A stretch of 64,000 bases of DNA, from the NCBI GenBank assembly GCA_963931925.1, contig OZ007569.1, forward strand, positions 11,552,163 through 11,616,162. Reading direction: 5' to 3'. Made by a program: the position numbers and the translations under genes. Positions 1 to 9,849 of the stretch are shown one piece after another. Every line of letters begins with the position of its first letter. The stretch's first letter is position 1. The notes under the pieces were generated by a model. The model had not been told where the DNA came from, did no database searches, and was given only the letters and a program-made list of their open reading frames with translations. This stretch comes from Onchidella celtica (lineage: Eukaryota > Mollusca > Gastropoda > Systellommatophora > Onchidiidae).

Positions 1-2925
1 CCAGGAACGCTTTTGTTCAGAGGAGAGTTAAAGTTTTCTTGCCATTGTGATGTAAATGTGTTTCAAGGTGTGACAAATAAAATTGATGTTTCACCTTGAA
101 AGATGGAACACCACTGCTATGAGCAGCAAAGTATAAATTAAAATTTTCATATTCTTGTTTGATATATTTAACTCAGTAACATTGAGATTGAGCTGAAATC
201 AGAGCCGGCCATATAAATATATATTGTATATAATCAGAGATATAATATTGCCCTTTGCAAATGTATATTTCCGTTCTATACTTCAAGTCTGTTGTAAAGC
301 CAAAATGAATATAGATCTCAGAAGAAAAGACATTTTACAAAAGAAATCCTTTTCATTTTATTTTTACAAGAGCCCAGACCAAAAGCAGAAACGTGTTACT
401 TTCATGGGTACTTGTTAATTCACAACAAAGTAATCTTCAACATGGGAGATATTTGAAATCAAAATGCAGATACAACCTGGTATGCCTGTACATTTCTCTC
501 TTATGTTGTAGAAGAGACATAAATTTTATATTGGTTATTTAAATGAATCTTCATTCCCTTGACCAGCTGTTTGCCCGGCTTTGTCTTTCTCAAGTTTGTA
601 AAATTTGGCAGAATTCATGTTTTTTCTACAGTGCTGTGCCTGGTCAGATGTATGCATTAATCAGTTCGCAAAAGAATAATGTTGTGAACTATTAAAACAA
701 AGGTGATTATCATCATTAAATTGAAACCATCGATAGGTGAATAGTCCCGTAAGTGTGAAGTTTTAGAACTGATGATGGAATCATTAACAAGGATGACACA
801 TAGATCATAGAATGATCATAAATATGATTTATTGTTGATCAGTACTTAACAGACAGTGGGATCAGGTAACTGCTTACTCACTGTTTTAAGCAACACGCAG
901 CACTCTTAATTTCTAGATAGTTCTCATACTACAGTAGATAACACAGACGTCTTACAATAACAAAATCACAACTAAATAATACTCCTGCAATGACAATGTT
1001 TCATACATGACAAAAATTAGGCCATACAACTGAAGCCTATAGGAAAGGCAGTGTAAAACTAAACATTCAGAAACGACGCCTATGCCAGGACAAGGATACA
1101 TTTCGATTGTGTATATAACAGTGTAATAATAATATGTTACCCAAGCCACAAAATGAAGACAGCTGCCACTGCTAAGCATAGTGACTAGATGAACCTGACC
1201 TAGCCTTTGTAATTCTTAAGGTCCATTGTATATTCTTTCATTTCATATGATTTCCGTTCTTCATCACAGTTTACCAGCATTTTATAGTCATCACATAATG
1301 TATATCCCTTGTCAGTCATTATATGCCAATATACTATAGTTGCCATAGCTTTCGCCACAAAGAAAACAATACTAATATGAGGAAAAGAAAGGACAGAAAT
1401 GTTCGAAGAAAAGCTCTGTCAGCCTAACTTTGGAAGTTCCTTTGCAATTCATGTGGCCATTGACTGAAATGTCAACACTAAACAGAAAGGATATCTGAGC
1501 AGACTGCAGATCACATGCCGTGTTCTCGGTAAATGTACGATGTGGTCGCGGTACTCAAGTTGTTACTGCAACCTATACAAACACAAAGTAGGATCATACA
1601 ACTTAGAAATCAGTATTATTTAAGTTTCTTTGTCTTTAAATATTATGGCATAAACACCATTATGATAAACAGAAGACCATTAAGAAAGACATCAGTAAGA
1701 TGTTATTGTTTTACTAGTGAACCGTTCTTATTACAACCCCAATGTACAGATTGTATCGGGCATTGAAAGGAAATTACAGACAGTTGAACGTCGACGTTGG
1801 GATTGTTTGTCTCATAACAAAAGGATAATCATGAAATTTCTACAAGCTGGAAATAGCACGTTCTTTTTAGATGCTGGTATTATGAGAAGAGTGCAAAATG
1901 ATGACAATAATTATATTAGGCAAAGTGTATTAAGATGCCATTGTTTTATTCAACAAAAGAATAAAAGACATTCACTAAAAAATGTGCACACACACACACA
2001 AAAGAGATTGCAACCATCAATTTCTCTAGTTTGATAGACATTGATTTTTAAACAGTGATGGCATTTCATTGTTTGTAGAAAGAGGACATAATTATTCAAA
2101 ATGCCATCTAATTCTAAATTCTTTATTTGGTGGTTAATTGGAAAAAGCAAATCAAAGAGAGGTTAACTTTAAATCCTAGTTATTACACTGTAGTTATGGG
2201 CCACGAAACACTACTTTTTACTTTCTTTTGAATGCTGGCACTCTGAGAATCATACAAAGGATTCAGTTGTGACATCTCTGCCTCAGTATCTTAAGGTAAA
2301 CTTGAAGTTTTGCTGTGAACTTGTTATTTATTATCAGAATACTGGGGAATTATCTATGGCATCTGTTTACATCGAATATTTAACTGTAGTGCTTGTGGAA
2401 TATCCACAGTGACATTTCTTATAGAGAGTCATAATGACCACATCAGAGCTGTTGAGTGAATGACAGGCCATTAGGCAAATGGCCTCTGGCATTTTAAACT
2501 GGCCACGTATCAAAGACCTAAATCATATTTTCAGTTATAAAACAATGGAAGCTGGTCTTCACCACTGTCGTCACAAAAATATTTATTTCTTCATACTTTG
2601 GGAGAAAACGCCACAGATCAAACAAAATCAACACAAAGAGCTTTTAAATCTTAATCCCAGTGCTTCAATGAGTAATATTATACAATCTTACTCGTACAAC
2701 GCTGGTATCAAGGATGTTTAGAGATGGCGGCGGTTGGAGTACCTATTACATTGGTATTTATCAGTCTCCATATTGTGACTTGTTTTATCTAGGGGCTGTC
2801 AAATTCATTAAGACGATTTTACTTTCTTTGGATCATCTATTCGTTAATTACCTCGTCCTTTTTCTCCACAAACAACTGCCCGTTTGGGGTGATTAAACTC
2901 AACACATTTTTGTGTGTGTAGCAAC
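1..2925. other. Upstream intergenic DNA, no recognised gene
   Basis: AT-rich DNA. Open frames here are short (at most about 100 codons), overlap on both strands and show no recognisable domain. A short CA run sits near 1986-2000. The last 200 bp before the R1 start (from about 2700) would be the promoter or 5' UTR, but I see no diagnostic TATA box or splice pair. A 5' non-coding exon for R1 cannot be excluded. Confidence 0.5.
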
Positions 2926-3960
2926 ATGACTGCTGCATTGAACACAACTGCATATTCAGAGGTACCTGGAGAAAGCGGTACAGGATTATCCAGCGTCACT
3001 TATGACGTAGTAGAATTGGCTAAGTTTGTTAGCAACTGCTTTGTCATCAACATCATTGCTTTGATAGGAGTTGTTGGGAATAGTCTTTCCATTGCAGTCT
3101 TACGCCGTCATGGATTACACAACAGCACCAACATTCTACTCATCTCACTGTCTGTCAGTTCCCTCTTGTATTGTATCCTGGTACTCTCCAACTTACTGCC
3201 TTGTGTCACATTACAGTTTAACCCTGTGTTAAGCGAAACAATAACTGTATTCAATATTTTGACCTCTGAATGGCTTATCATTGGCCTCAGCTTCAGTGTC
3301 AATATTCATGTTTTTGTCATCTCCCTGGAGAGACTGACAGCTGTATTTTTACCTTTCCATGTCGCACGGCTCTTTACAGCACATCGAATGAAATGCATCG
3401 TTCTTTTCCTGTATGTGTTTACGATAACACCAACGGGAAGCCACATAATTCCTTTGAGAACTTTCTCATGGACGAAAGATCCTACATCCAATGAAACATA
3501 TGCAATCTTGCAGGCAAACCAACTGTATATGGACCATGCATATGAAATCAATTTAATCGGGGGACTTGTCAACAACTACGTGTATTTCACCATACCAGTT
3601 TTAGGTGTCTTTTTTTCTTGTATTGCAATTGGCATCAAGATGGCCACTAGCCGGCATCGAATGAAAGGAAAACGGATTAGATCGACAAAAGGCATCGATA
3701 CTGATGTTGGTAAAATGCTTTTTCTCATATGTATCGTTTCAACTATTATTAACATTCCTCTGTTCATTTTTGAGATGTTTCAAACGTTGAATCCACTAGT
3801 GCGCTTTACAGATCCACTGCTGGTTTTAATACGGGCTGTCGCAGAAGTCTTTTACAGCCTACAGAATTCGGTGAATTTTTTCTTGTATATTTGCGTGTCA
3901 AAGAAATTCTTGGAAACATACAAAAGCATAGTCTGTTGTAAAGACAATCACAAGGGATGA
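2926..3960 (+). CDS. R1: rhodopsin-class GPCR, chemosensory-receptor-like
   Basis: Intact intronless frame of 344 codons. I start at the ATG at 2926. The open frame reaches back to a GTG at 2914, but a eukaryotic start should be ATG, and the paralogues also begin with a short Met-Ala or Met-Thr N-terminus carrying N-glycosylation sites. Seven hydrophobic segments are visible. TM1 has GN; TM2 reads LSVSSLLY, so the usual Asp2.50 is Ser. TM3 ends in SLERLTAVFLPF (ERL replaces DRY), TM5 has a Pro, and TM7 reads NFFLY in place of NPxxY. A Cys pair near the C-terminus could be palmitoylated. R1 lacks the TM3-start Cys that its relatives keep (LTSEW versus ICFHW). The fit is to class A receptors of the lophotrochozoan chemosensory or peptide-receptor-like expansions; the ligand is unknown. 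A possible poly(A) signal AATAAA lies at 4133-4138. Confidence 0.85.
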   Translation: MTAALNTTAYSEVPGESGTGLSSVTYDVVELAKFVSNCFVINIIALIGVVGNSLSIAVLRRHGLHNSTNILLISLSVSSLLYCILVLSNLLPCVTLQFNPVLSETITVFNILTSEWLIIGLSFSVNIHVFVISLERLTAVFLPFHVARLFTAHRMKCIVLFLYVFTITPTGSHIIPLRTFSWTKDPTSNETYAILQANQLYMDHAYEINLIGGLVNNYVYFTIPVLGVFFSCIAIGIKMATSRHRMKGKRIRSTKGIDTDVGKMLFLICIVSTIINIPLFIFEMFQTLNPLVRFTDPLLVLIRAVAEVFYSLQNSVNFFLYICVSKKFLETYKSIVCCKDNHKG

Positions 3961-6012
3961 TGAAACGAGACCGACATGTTTCATATTATGTTCAATGGCA
4001 AAAGTCGTATATAATTTGTTAATGAATCAGACAGTGCAGAAATGTAATTTGTTAAATCATTATTTTGTTATCCTTGATCATTGGAACATTTTTAGCCAGT
4101 AATTATTTAAAGTCATTCCAATACATTCAAACAATAAACCTTTACTGGAGAGCTATGTATAACTATTGAATAATAATTAAAGGCCTTTAATTACAGTTGA
4201 TTATCAAGGTGTACGAAATGAGGACTGAGTTTTGGCCTCGTTTGAATATAAAAAAACAAATCCTTTGAAAAAAATCTTCCTTTTTATTTCCGTTCTTTTT
4301 TGTTTTTTATCTGATTTTCCCATCAGGTTCCACTTGACTGAGAAAATCACCATTAGGGATGAAACAGACCAATGCTGGAGTAGGCGTATTGTGCTAGCGT
4401 GAAGCAAAACAAAATTTATGGGCAGCGAGCCACAGGTCTGGTGCCTACACCAGCCTTGGTCGGTTTCATCCCTTCATGCTGGTCACACAGGTACAGGTAG
4501 ATCCAGCCAGTACCAGAAGGCACTCACACGCGATTCAGCTAAAACAAATGGATCAACGAACTGAATGCCGTGCTCACTTTTGTCCCTGCACCCAGTGTGA
4601 AGGGCAACCCAACGTCCATAGAAAACATACGCCCGAATTTTAGAGATTTTTGACCCATTCTCTCCTCTTGTACGTCGTTCATGCGCTTGGCTTCACCCCC
4701 TCCCCTCTTGCATGAGCCTAAGGCCATTAAAATGTTGAATAAAATATTGATAAAGTATTGATATTCTGAAACTTTAAATGGCAGTTTGCCTAGTCTATTT
4801 GACTATTTCATTAGAAACAGCTTTTTTTTTTTTTTCCTACATCTTATTTTGTTGAAGAAGAAAAAATGTAAATGAAACTGCCGTAACTGAAATGAGTACG
4901 TACGCTTTGCAGATCCCTATGTGCTGTTTTCATACATTGGGGCCAACCCCAACGGTTTATTGTTTGAATGTATTGGAATGACTTATGCACATAGTGGTGG
5001 GTCAATGTAAAAAAAAAGATCATGAAAACTGTGGGGGAAAGGAGCACACTATACCATACTGGTGTATTTCCAATATTTGCCCACAATATTAAAATATAGA
5101 GACCTCTTGCAGAAGAAGCAGACAACATAATTATGTACATCAATTTTTATCTGCAAATCTGGAAACAAACGACACACTCTTCTACAAACGTCAACAAACA
5201 AACACAAAAAAAATGGTCATCCAAGACACGGAAAAAGATTCGCATGCCATTGCATTCCATCACCCTCACACATACACACACACACACACATACATACATA
5301 ATGTAAAACAAATGCCCGAAGCTGAAGGCGACCGCAGCAAGGGACTGTCAGCGTTCACTTCATGGAGTTACTTATGTTTTTGTGAACAATACGTAAAGCT
5401 TTAAGTGCCATCGATGTCTGCGCACACTTTTGTAGTTCCATCTGCGGTCACGCTACACAGACACACTTCAACTTATTGATCTGGCCTCTCAGTTCGATTA
5501 AAAATAATGATCTCACTGGCTCTAGACACACCGTGTCGTACGTTTGATCGGTGCTTGCAAGACCAATAAATTCACAACGTCCCCACTGGGGGTCTTCAGG
5601 TATCAGTTTCAAGTGGAATGCCACACGTGTATTGCACAATGAGAAAGGCCGCGTGGAATTTATGCATGTGAGTGCATGGGTAGCTTTCTGCAGGCCATGA
5701 AGTTTGAAATTACATAATGGACTGAGTGAAAGCTGCAAGATGAACATACACAAAACTAATTTACACCAGTTTCCTTCACTCCTGACCTTTGAACAAAGTA
5801 AGTAAGACAGACAGATAGAGTACTGAATGACAGATCTTTGTTTTGATTGATAGGGATTAGTTTGTTTCTTTTGGGGGGTGGGGGTATCATTAAATTGCTC
5901 TAGCTAGAGGCATGGTGTGAAGTGGTGTTCGCCTCTCATACCGAAGATACAGGCTTCGGTTCTCGGTCGGTGCAGGCGTGGTATAATTTACGGGAAATTT
6001 CCTGTCCCTGAT
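3961..6012. repeat. Copy 1 of the segmental duplication, R1 3' flank
   Basis: Non-coding DNA that matches 25429-27489 almost base for base, and 34086-36446 more loosely. It holds the R1 3' UTR, a 31-bp inverted repeat pair (4110-4140 and 4954-4984), a CA/TA microsatellite at about 5268-5297 and, near the end (about 5905-5985), a tRNA-like stretch. The LTR retrotransposon interrupts the segment at 6012/6013. Short open frames here are shadows with no domain. Confidence 0.8.
4110..4984. repeat. 875-bp segment bounded by a 31-bp perfect inverted repeat
   Basis: Positions 4110-4140 are the exact reverse complement of 4954-4984. The left arm contains the likely R1 poly(A) signal. Copy 2 has the same arrangement (about 25573-26447) with a slightly shortened left arm. 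Copy 3 has lost the right arm, replaced by unrelated DNA. The segment may be a non-autonomous TIR element that joined the receptor 3' UTR, but no convincing target-site duplication is visible and no transposase is encoded. Confidence 0.5.
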
Positions 6013-7174
6013 TGTCACAAATCCCAGACTGGGAGATGTAATAATTATAACAAGACAACAATCACGAACGAACAAGTATAACACTTAACAGAACAACCCA
6101 TCAGACTCACACATTTATTATACAATAAGATACAGATAAAAGTGCAATTACATACACTATACTATTGAATTTATTACCGTCCAACGGCCTTATTCCCACA
6201 TGCACTCTTCCTCGGGTCCACAACCCGGTAGTTACTTTCTAAAGACACTTCGGTCTCAGCTTCTCCTCTCCATGTCTTAATAGCACATTAATATTTCAAT
6301 GGCACCGCAGTCTCTCAATAGCCCCTTCCTATTGCCATAACACATTAGCATTCCAATAGCACATCAACATGGCAATAGCACATTAGTATTTCAATAGCAC
6401 ATCAACATGGCAATAGCACATTAGCATTTCAATAGCACATTCACGATCATATATACGTCCCTGTCGGTGGCCAGACTGCCACGACTCATGTGCCTCTACT
6501 GTCCTGCACCGACAGCTTCCTTCCTGGCCTATGTGTGGCCTCCGGCCCTATGCTGGCCTATCCCCTGTGCTCACCGTAGGCGGCTCTTTGGCCCGTCCCC
6601 GGCACCTACAAGAATAACATTACATTGGTATAATACCATACCCCTTCTATTCACTTCACCCCTCCTTACAACTCATGAAGCGTACACACAATAGGTCACA
6701 TTTCACTCACCAAACATCTTACGGTAACACACCTCCACTGTAGTACACAATACTCACTCTCGCTACAAATCCATGAACTCAACTTTCATCTATCGCTCAT
6801 GGCGCACATTGCTATATACAGTATCAAGGACTTCCACATTCCTCACATATACTTATTTACATCATGCTAATAGACGAATATAATACATCAATCATAACTA
6901 TTATCAATCATCGTTCCACCTACCAGTCATCACTGGAAAAAACACTACTCCCAAGTCTTCCGACTGCTCTCCTTATGTTCGCCCTCTGGGCCTTTCTCCT
7001 GCGTCCGTTCCCTAGGACGTCTTAGTGTGCAGTGATAGTAATACAGCGCTCTCGCCTCATTCAGACCCCCACTACTCACAACATGCACGCTTTCCCCTAC
7101 CCCGTGGCCCGTGGGTTAACTTTATTCTGACCCTCTTCTCGTAACTACTGATCCTCGCTCACTCGCTCGTGACA
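6013..7174 (-). repeat. 3' LTR of the retrotransposon (element orientation)
   Basis: 1162 bp, TG...CA, with the inverted ends TGTCAC/GTGACA. It is near-identical to 13133-14294. Around 6340-6445 it contains a small internal repeat based on CAATAGCACAT. The short frame at 6467-6694 is repeated in the other LTR and is not a gene. Confidence 0.93.
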
Positions 7175-7193
7175 TCATCCCCCACCCCAAAAA
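7175..7193 (-). other. Polypurine tract
   Basis: Immediately inside the 3' LTR the minus strand reads TTTTTGGGGTGGGGGATGA, a purine-rich run of the kind used to prime plus-strand DNA synthesis in LTR elements. Its position against the LTR edge fixes the element's orientation. Confidence 0.8.
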
Positions 7194-7534
7194 TATTAAT
7201 GCAATTAATTTCAAATCGCATCAAGATGACTGTCAACGAGTGAGCGTGAGCAATACTTACATAAAAATGACCTACCAATGCCCCTAGCACATAAAATACC
7301 GGAATCAGGGAAAAATATGGGGATCAATATGCCCTGCACTATGCATATATGTATCACATCATCAATAGCTAACTAAACACAATACCTAATACAGAATCAA
7401 AACCACTCAATCTATCAACCATTCTTCATATCATATTTATAATGTCAATATTTTAAAGTCGACGACTCGTTCACACAGATCCTGTCAATGTTCCTGTTCT
7501 CCGATGTATAAGCTCCTGAACTCTTCCCTTAGGC

Positions 7535-9849
7535 TCAACTAAGGTAGTCGGCGATATGATTGCTGGTTCCTGGAATTGGTTGAATAACGAAGGTATACGG
7601 CTGCAAAGCCAATGCCCATCTAGACAAGCGTGGGCTGGACGAACGATTCTTCGACAAAAACGTTAGTGGCTTGTGGTCTGTCTGGATACAGAATTCTCGT
7701 CCCATGAGATAACGTCCTAATTTCTGGACGGATCACACAATGGCAAGACATTCCCGCTCTATCACAGAATACTTCCTTTCTCTCTGCAATAACTTCCTAC
7801 TGACATAACATACAGGATGTAAACATTCGTTCTTCTCCTGTAGAAGGCAAGCGCCGACACCAGAGTCCGACGCATCCGTTCTGAGGATAAAATTAGATCG
7901 AAAATCGGGTAATATCAGAATGGGTGACGATGATAATGCTGTCACCAAATTATCAAATGCTGTCTGACATTCAGACGTCCACTGGACCTTATCGGGTTGT
8001 CCCTTCTTAGTAAGGTCAGTAAGAGAAGATGACAAGGAGGAAAAATTTGGAATGAACTTTCTGTAATAATTCAAAATTCCCACTAAGCTTCTGACTTGTT
8101 TCTTTGTTTTAGGGATTTGCAACCCTACTAATTTGTCAATTTTTGTTACTTCAGGTCTCTGAACACCTCTACCCACGATATGTCCTAAGAATACTATCTC
8201 TGGACATGCCAAATCCATCTTTGCGGGTTTAGCAGTTAACCCAAAATGACGCAATCGTTTAAAAATTACTGTTAGTGTCTGAATATGATCAGACCATGTC
8301 GACGTATGACATGCTATATCGTCAAAGAATGACACGACATTAGGTATGTCCTTCAATACCAGTCTCATTAATCGTGCAAACGTCGCTGGCGCGTTTACCA
8401 ACCCAAATGGCATGACCTTAAATTGGAATAATCCAATGGGCGTTTGGAACGCCGTGTATTGTTTAGACTCCTCAGTAAGAGGGATTTCCCAATAACCTTT
8501 CGTTAAATCTATCTTGGAAAACCACGTGGACCCGGCCAATGAAGCTATTAGTTCCTCCTGAAACGGAATAGGCTCCCTATCGCCTACCCTAATAGTGTTC
8601 AATCTTCGAAAACCAATACAGAACCGCACCGATCCATCAAGTTTTTTCACGAGGACGATGGGTGATGAATACGGCGATGTTGATGGTTCTATCACATCTA
8701 ACTTCAACATTGACTCAACTTCCTTAATAACTCTATCTCTCGAAGAAAAAGGCAGCGGATAAGGTCTAAGAGATACTGACCTATCCGAAGTCAACTTTAT
8801 TTGGTGCTGGATCACTGTAGTGCGACCCGGCAAATCCGTAATAACATCCGGGAATGACGCTAACAGGGTCTTAAGTTCCCTACTCATTGAACTCGTAAGG
8901 TCAGGGTTAAATTTTACGTCCCTGTAACCTTGTGTGGGAGTTAACTCCGGCAATTGAATTTGTATCTCTTCCTGCGCCTCGGTGTCGCTTACGTCACTGT
9001 CTAACTGGTCTACGACCCCCGTACAAGCAATAGAGAAGACAATCTCCTCTGGTTTTGTCTGTGCACACAGATACTGTGGTCTCTCATAAAATCTCTGTAG
9101 CATATTAACATGGAAAACCTTACTCGATCCATCAATGTGGATAGCGTAATCTACCTTTGAAACAACTCGCTCAATAACATAAGGACCTTTCCATGTCATC
9201 AATAACTTATTATGGTCCGTAGGTAATAACAATAGGACCTTGTCTCCTGGCTTAAAAATTCGCAGTTTGGAACCTCTATCTTTATAGTATTTTGCTCTTT
9301 TCGAAGCGATACTAGAAGCTTCTTCTGCTATAGTGCGCGCTGAAGACAATCTTTCTCTTAAATCAACAAGGTACTGAAACACTGAAATCTGCTCATCGTC
9401 TCCCGATGATGGCGACGTCATCATGTCCCGAAGAACATCAGTTGGACCCCTAGGACTACGACCATACATCATTTCAAAAGGAGAGAATCCCGTTGACTCC
9501 TGCCGTACCTCTCTGTACGCGAATAACACTGCAGGGATGTATCTATCCCAATCTTTAGGGCGATCAGCAGCTACCTTACGCAGCATCGACTTTAACGTCG
9601 AGTTCAATCTTTCGCACATGCCATTAGCCTGCGGATGATAAGGGGTGGTAGTGATGGGTTGTATGCTAAATAAGCGAAACAATTCCTTCATCATTTCCGA
9701 AGTAAATTGCGCACCCCTATCAGATAAAATCTGTTCCGGAATTCCCACCCTAGCGAAAACTCCAAACAGCGCTTCCGCGACCGCCTCAGACGTTATGGTC
9801 CGAAGAGGAACCGCCTCTGGCCATCTCGTAGCATTACATATGACCGTTA
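7535..9849 (-). pseudogene. Pol distal part: integrase core end, GPY-like tail, RT, RNase H (interrupted)
   Basis: The long open stretch (7733-9748, 671 codons, no ATG needed because it continues from upstream) starts inside the integrase core. It shows the second Asp (LSDRGAQF) and the Glu (NGMCERLN), then a GPY/F-like tail (TWKGPYVIERV, HVNMLQRF). RT follows at about residues 320-530, with LVKKLDGSVRFCI, MPFGLVNAP, FFDD in the place of YxDD, and LGHIVG. The RNase H start (LRTDASDSGVG) comes next. An in-frame TGA at 7733-7735 cuts RNase H; recognisable sequence (TDHKPLTFL) continues in the same frame to about 7535. Upstream, the frame is one base out of register with the Gag-PR-IN frame near 9850-9870, inside the integrase core and not at a usual Gag/Pol recoding position. 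I read both as inactivating mutations, unless they are sequence errors. Confidence 0.88.

Noticed and set aside
5905..5988. tRNA-Met-like sequence (CTCATAC anticodon-like loop, GGTTCTCGG)
   Set aside because: Only the 3' half resembles a tRNA. There is no matching acceptor stem and it recurs in each duplication copy as part of a repeat, so it is a SINE-like head and not a tRNA gene.
6467..6694. 75-codon ORF present twice (also 13587-13814)
   Set aside because: Lies inside both LTRs, antisense to the element; no domain.
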